Below are positions 11,854 through 12,220 of a DNA stretch of 12,220 nucleotides, piece by piece. The position numbers and the translations under genes are program-made. Location: NCBI GenBank assembly GCA_009665115.1, contig WJXE01000067.1:1-12220 (forward strand), read 5' to 3'. Under the pieces are notes generated by a model. It worked only from the letters and a program-made list of their open reading frames with translations. It was not told the origin of the DNA and ran no database searches. Numbering within the stretch: the first letter of the stretch is position 1; each line of letters begins with the position of its first letter. This stretch comes from Nitrosopumilales archaeon (GTDB lineage: Archaea > Thermoproteota > Nitrososphaeria > Nitrososphaerales > Nitrososphaeraceae).

Positions 11854-12220
11854 ATGCGTGATTTGCTATTACTAATATTGATTGCTTCTATTATGGGTTT
11901 GTCCATTCTAACGACAAATTGGTATTTCAATTCCGTGATGGCGGTAAGCATTGGGAACGGAGGAGGGGCGTCCGTCATCCAAGAACTAGTAAATACCGGC
12001 AATCCCATCTTGGACAAAGAAATTAACAAATTCTACAGTTGTATTTCGAAAACCCACCAGGACCCGCCAACCATACAAATAGTGGACAATTGCTATTCTC
12101 AAAATTCAATTGCAGGAATTAGTGGCCCCGGCAGTATCAACCACCACTATAACAATAACCATAACAATAACAATAACATTGAAACACCTTCGACAAGCAA
12201 TTCAAGGATCGCTACGACAC
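11854..12220 (+). CDS. Secreted or membrane-anchored hypothetical protein with an Asn/His-rich tract (cut by window edge)
   Basis: The frame opens at ATG 11854 (in-frame TGA at 11833) and is still open at the right edge after 122 codons. It begins with a signal peptide or membrane anchor (LLLLILIASIMGLSILTTNW, residues 4-23). An extracellular-looking region follows, with two separated Cys (FYSCIS near 66-71, DNCYS near 86-90) that could form a disulfide, then Gly/Ser-rich sequence. Next is the low-complexity stretch HHYNNNHNNNNN, and Thr/Ser-rich residues begin after it. The arrangement (signal, short domain, flexible Asn/Thr/Ser linker) fits a cell-surface protein. No family is recognised, and function cannot be inferred without the rest. 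Confidence 0.65.
   Translation, partial: MRDLLLLILIASIMGLSILTTNWYFNSVMAVSIGNGGGASVIQELVNTGNPILDKEINKFYSCISKTHQDPPTIQIVDNCYSQNSIAGISGPGSINHHYNNNHNNNNNIETPSTSNSRIATT
12149..12179 (+). repeat. ATAACA hexamer microsatellite inside the secreted-protein gene
   Basis: About five tandem copies of ATAACA, one altered (ATAACC), encode the Asn/His run. Six-base units keep the frame when copy number changes, so the tract can vary in length without breaking the gene. Confidence 0.7.

Noticed and set aside
11817..12029. Minus-strand 70-codon frame
   Set aside because: Shadow of the signal-peptide gene starting at 11854, which has its own TATA box.
1..12220. CRISPR array, rRNA gene or known defence system
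   Set aside because: No regularly spaced direct repeats, no rRNA-like sequence and no recognisable defence or toxin-antitoxin domains were seen on either strand.

Overview
The window looks like an accessory, heavily eroded stretch of a soil-type ammonia-oxidising archaeon (Nitrososphaerota, probably the Nitrososphaera/Nitrosocosmicus group). The grounds are its AT-rich composition, archaeal promoter elements about 26 bases ahead of starts (leaderless or short-leader genes), an archaeal winged-helix regulator, short zinc-ribbon and secreted proteins of the kind common in that group, and thaumarchaeal-type transposase remnants. The assignment rests on remembered protein families, not on a search.

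Layout. 1-2630 (minus strand) holds the start of a Kdp potassium-uptake operon: a 49-codon single-membrane-segment ORF, kdpA (complete) and kdpB (N-terminal half, running off the left edge). 2616-4213 is bounded by a perfect 22-bp inverted repeat and contains minus-strand transposase remains, so I read it as a decayed insertion element. The outward ends of both repeats contain the GTG start of the flanking ORFs: the small ORF before kdpA on the left and a 154-aa membrane-anchored protein on the right. 4830-6440 is visibly richer in G+C. It holds a broken bacterial-type membrane-protein gene followed by an intact zinc alcohol dehydrogenase, probably an imported block. 6511-6987 is a sialidase/BNR-repeat secreted protein broken by one in-frame TAG. 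7256-7654 is an unrecognised small protein, with a tRNA 5'-half-like remnant next to its start. 8123-8530 is a small secreted protein whose tail looks frameshifted. 8805-10033 has an intact SAM methyltransferase (TTG start) and an F420/FMN split-barrel oxidoreductase. 10246-10613 is a gene ruined by two stops and a frameshift. 10859-11176 (minus) is a second, less certain gene ghost. 11221-12220 has a winged-helix regulator, a 48-aa zinc-ribbon protein and the start of a secreted Asn/His-rich protein cut by the right edge.

KdpA and KdpB form one ATP-driven K+ importer. The other intact genes are mostly separate units and show no shared pathway. I see no convincing new multi-gene system. The most unusual structure is the degraded insertion element whose intact inverted ends appear to have become the promoter/start regions of two divergent membrane-protein genes, in a window with roughly half a dozen broken genes.
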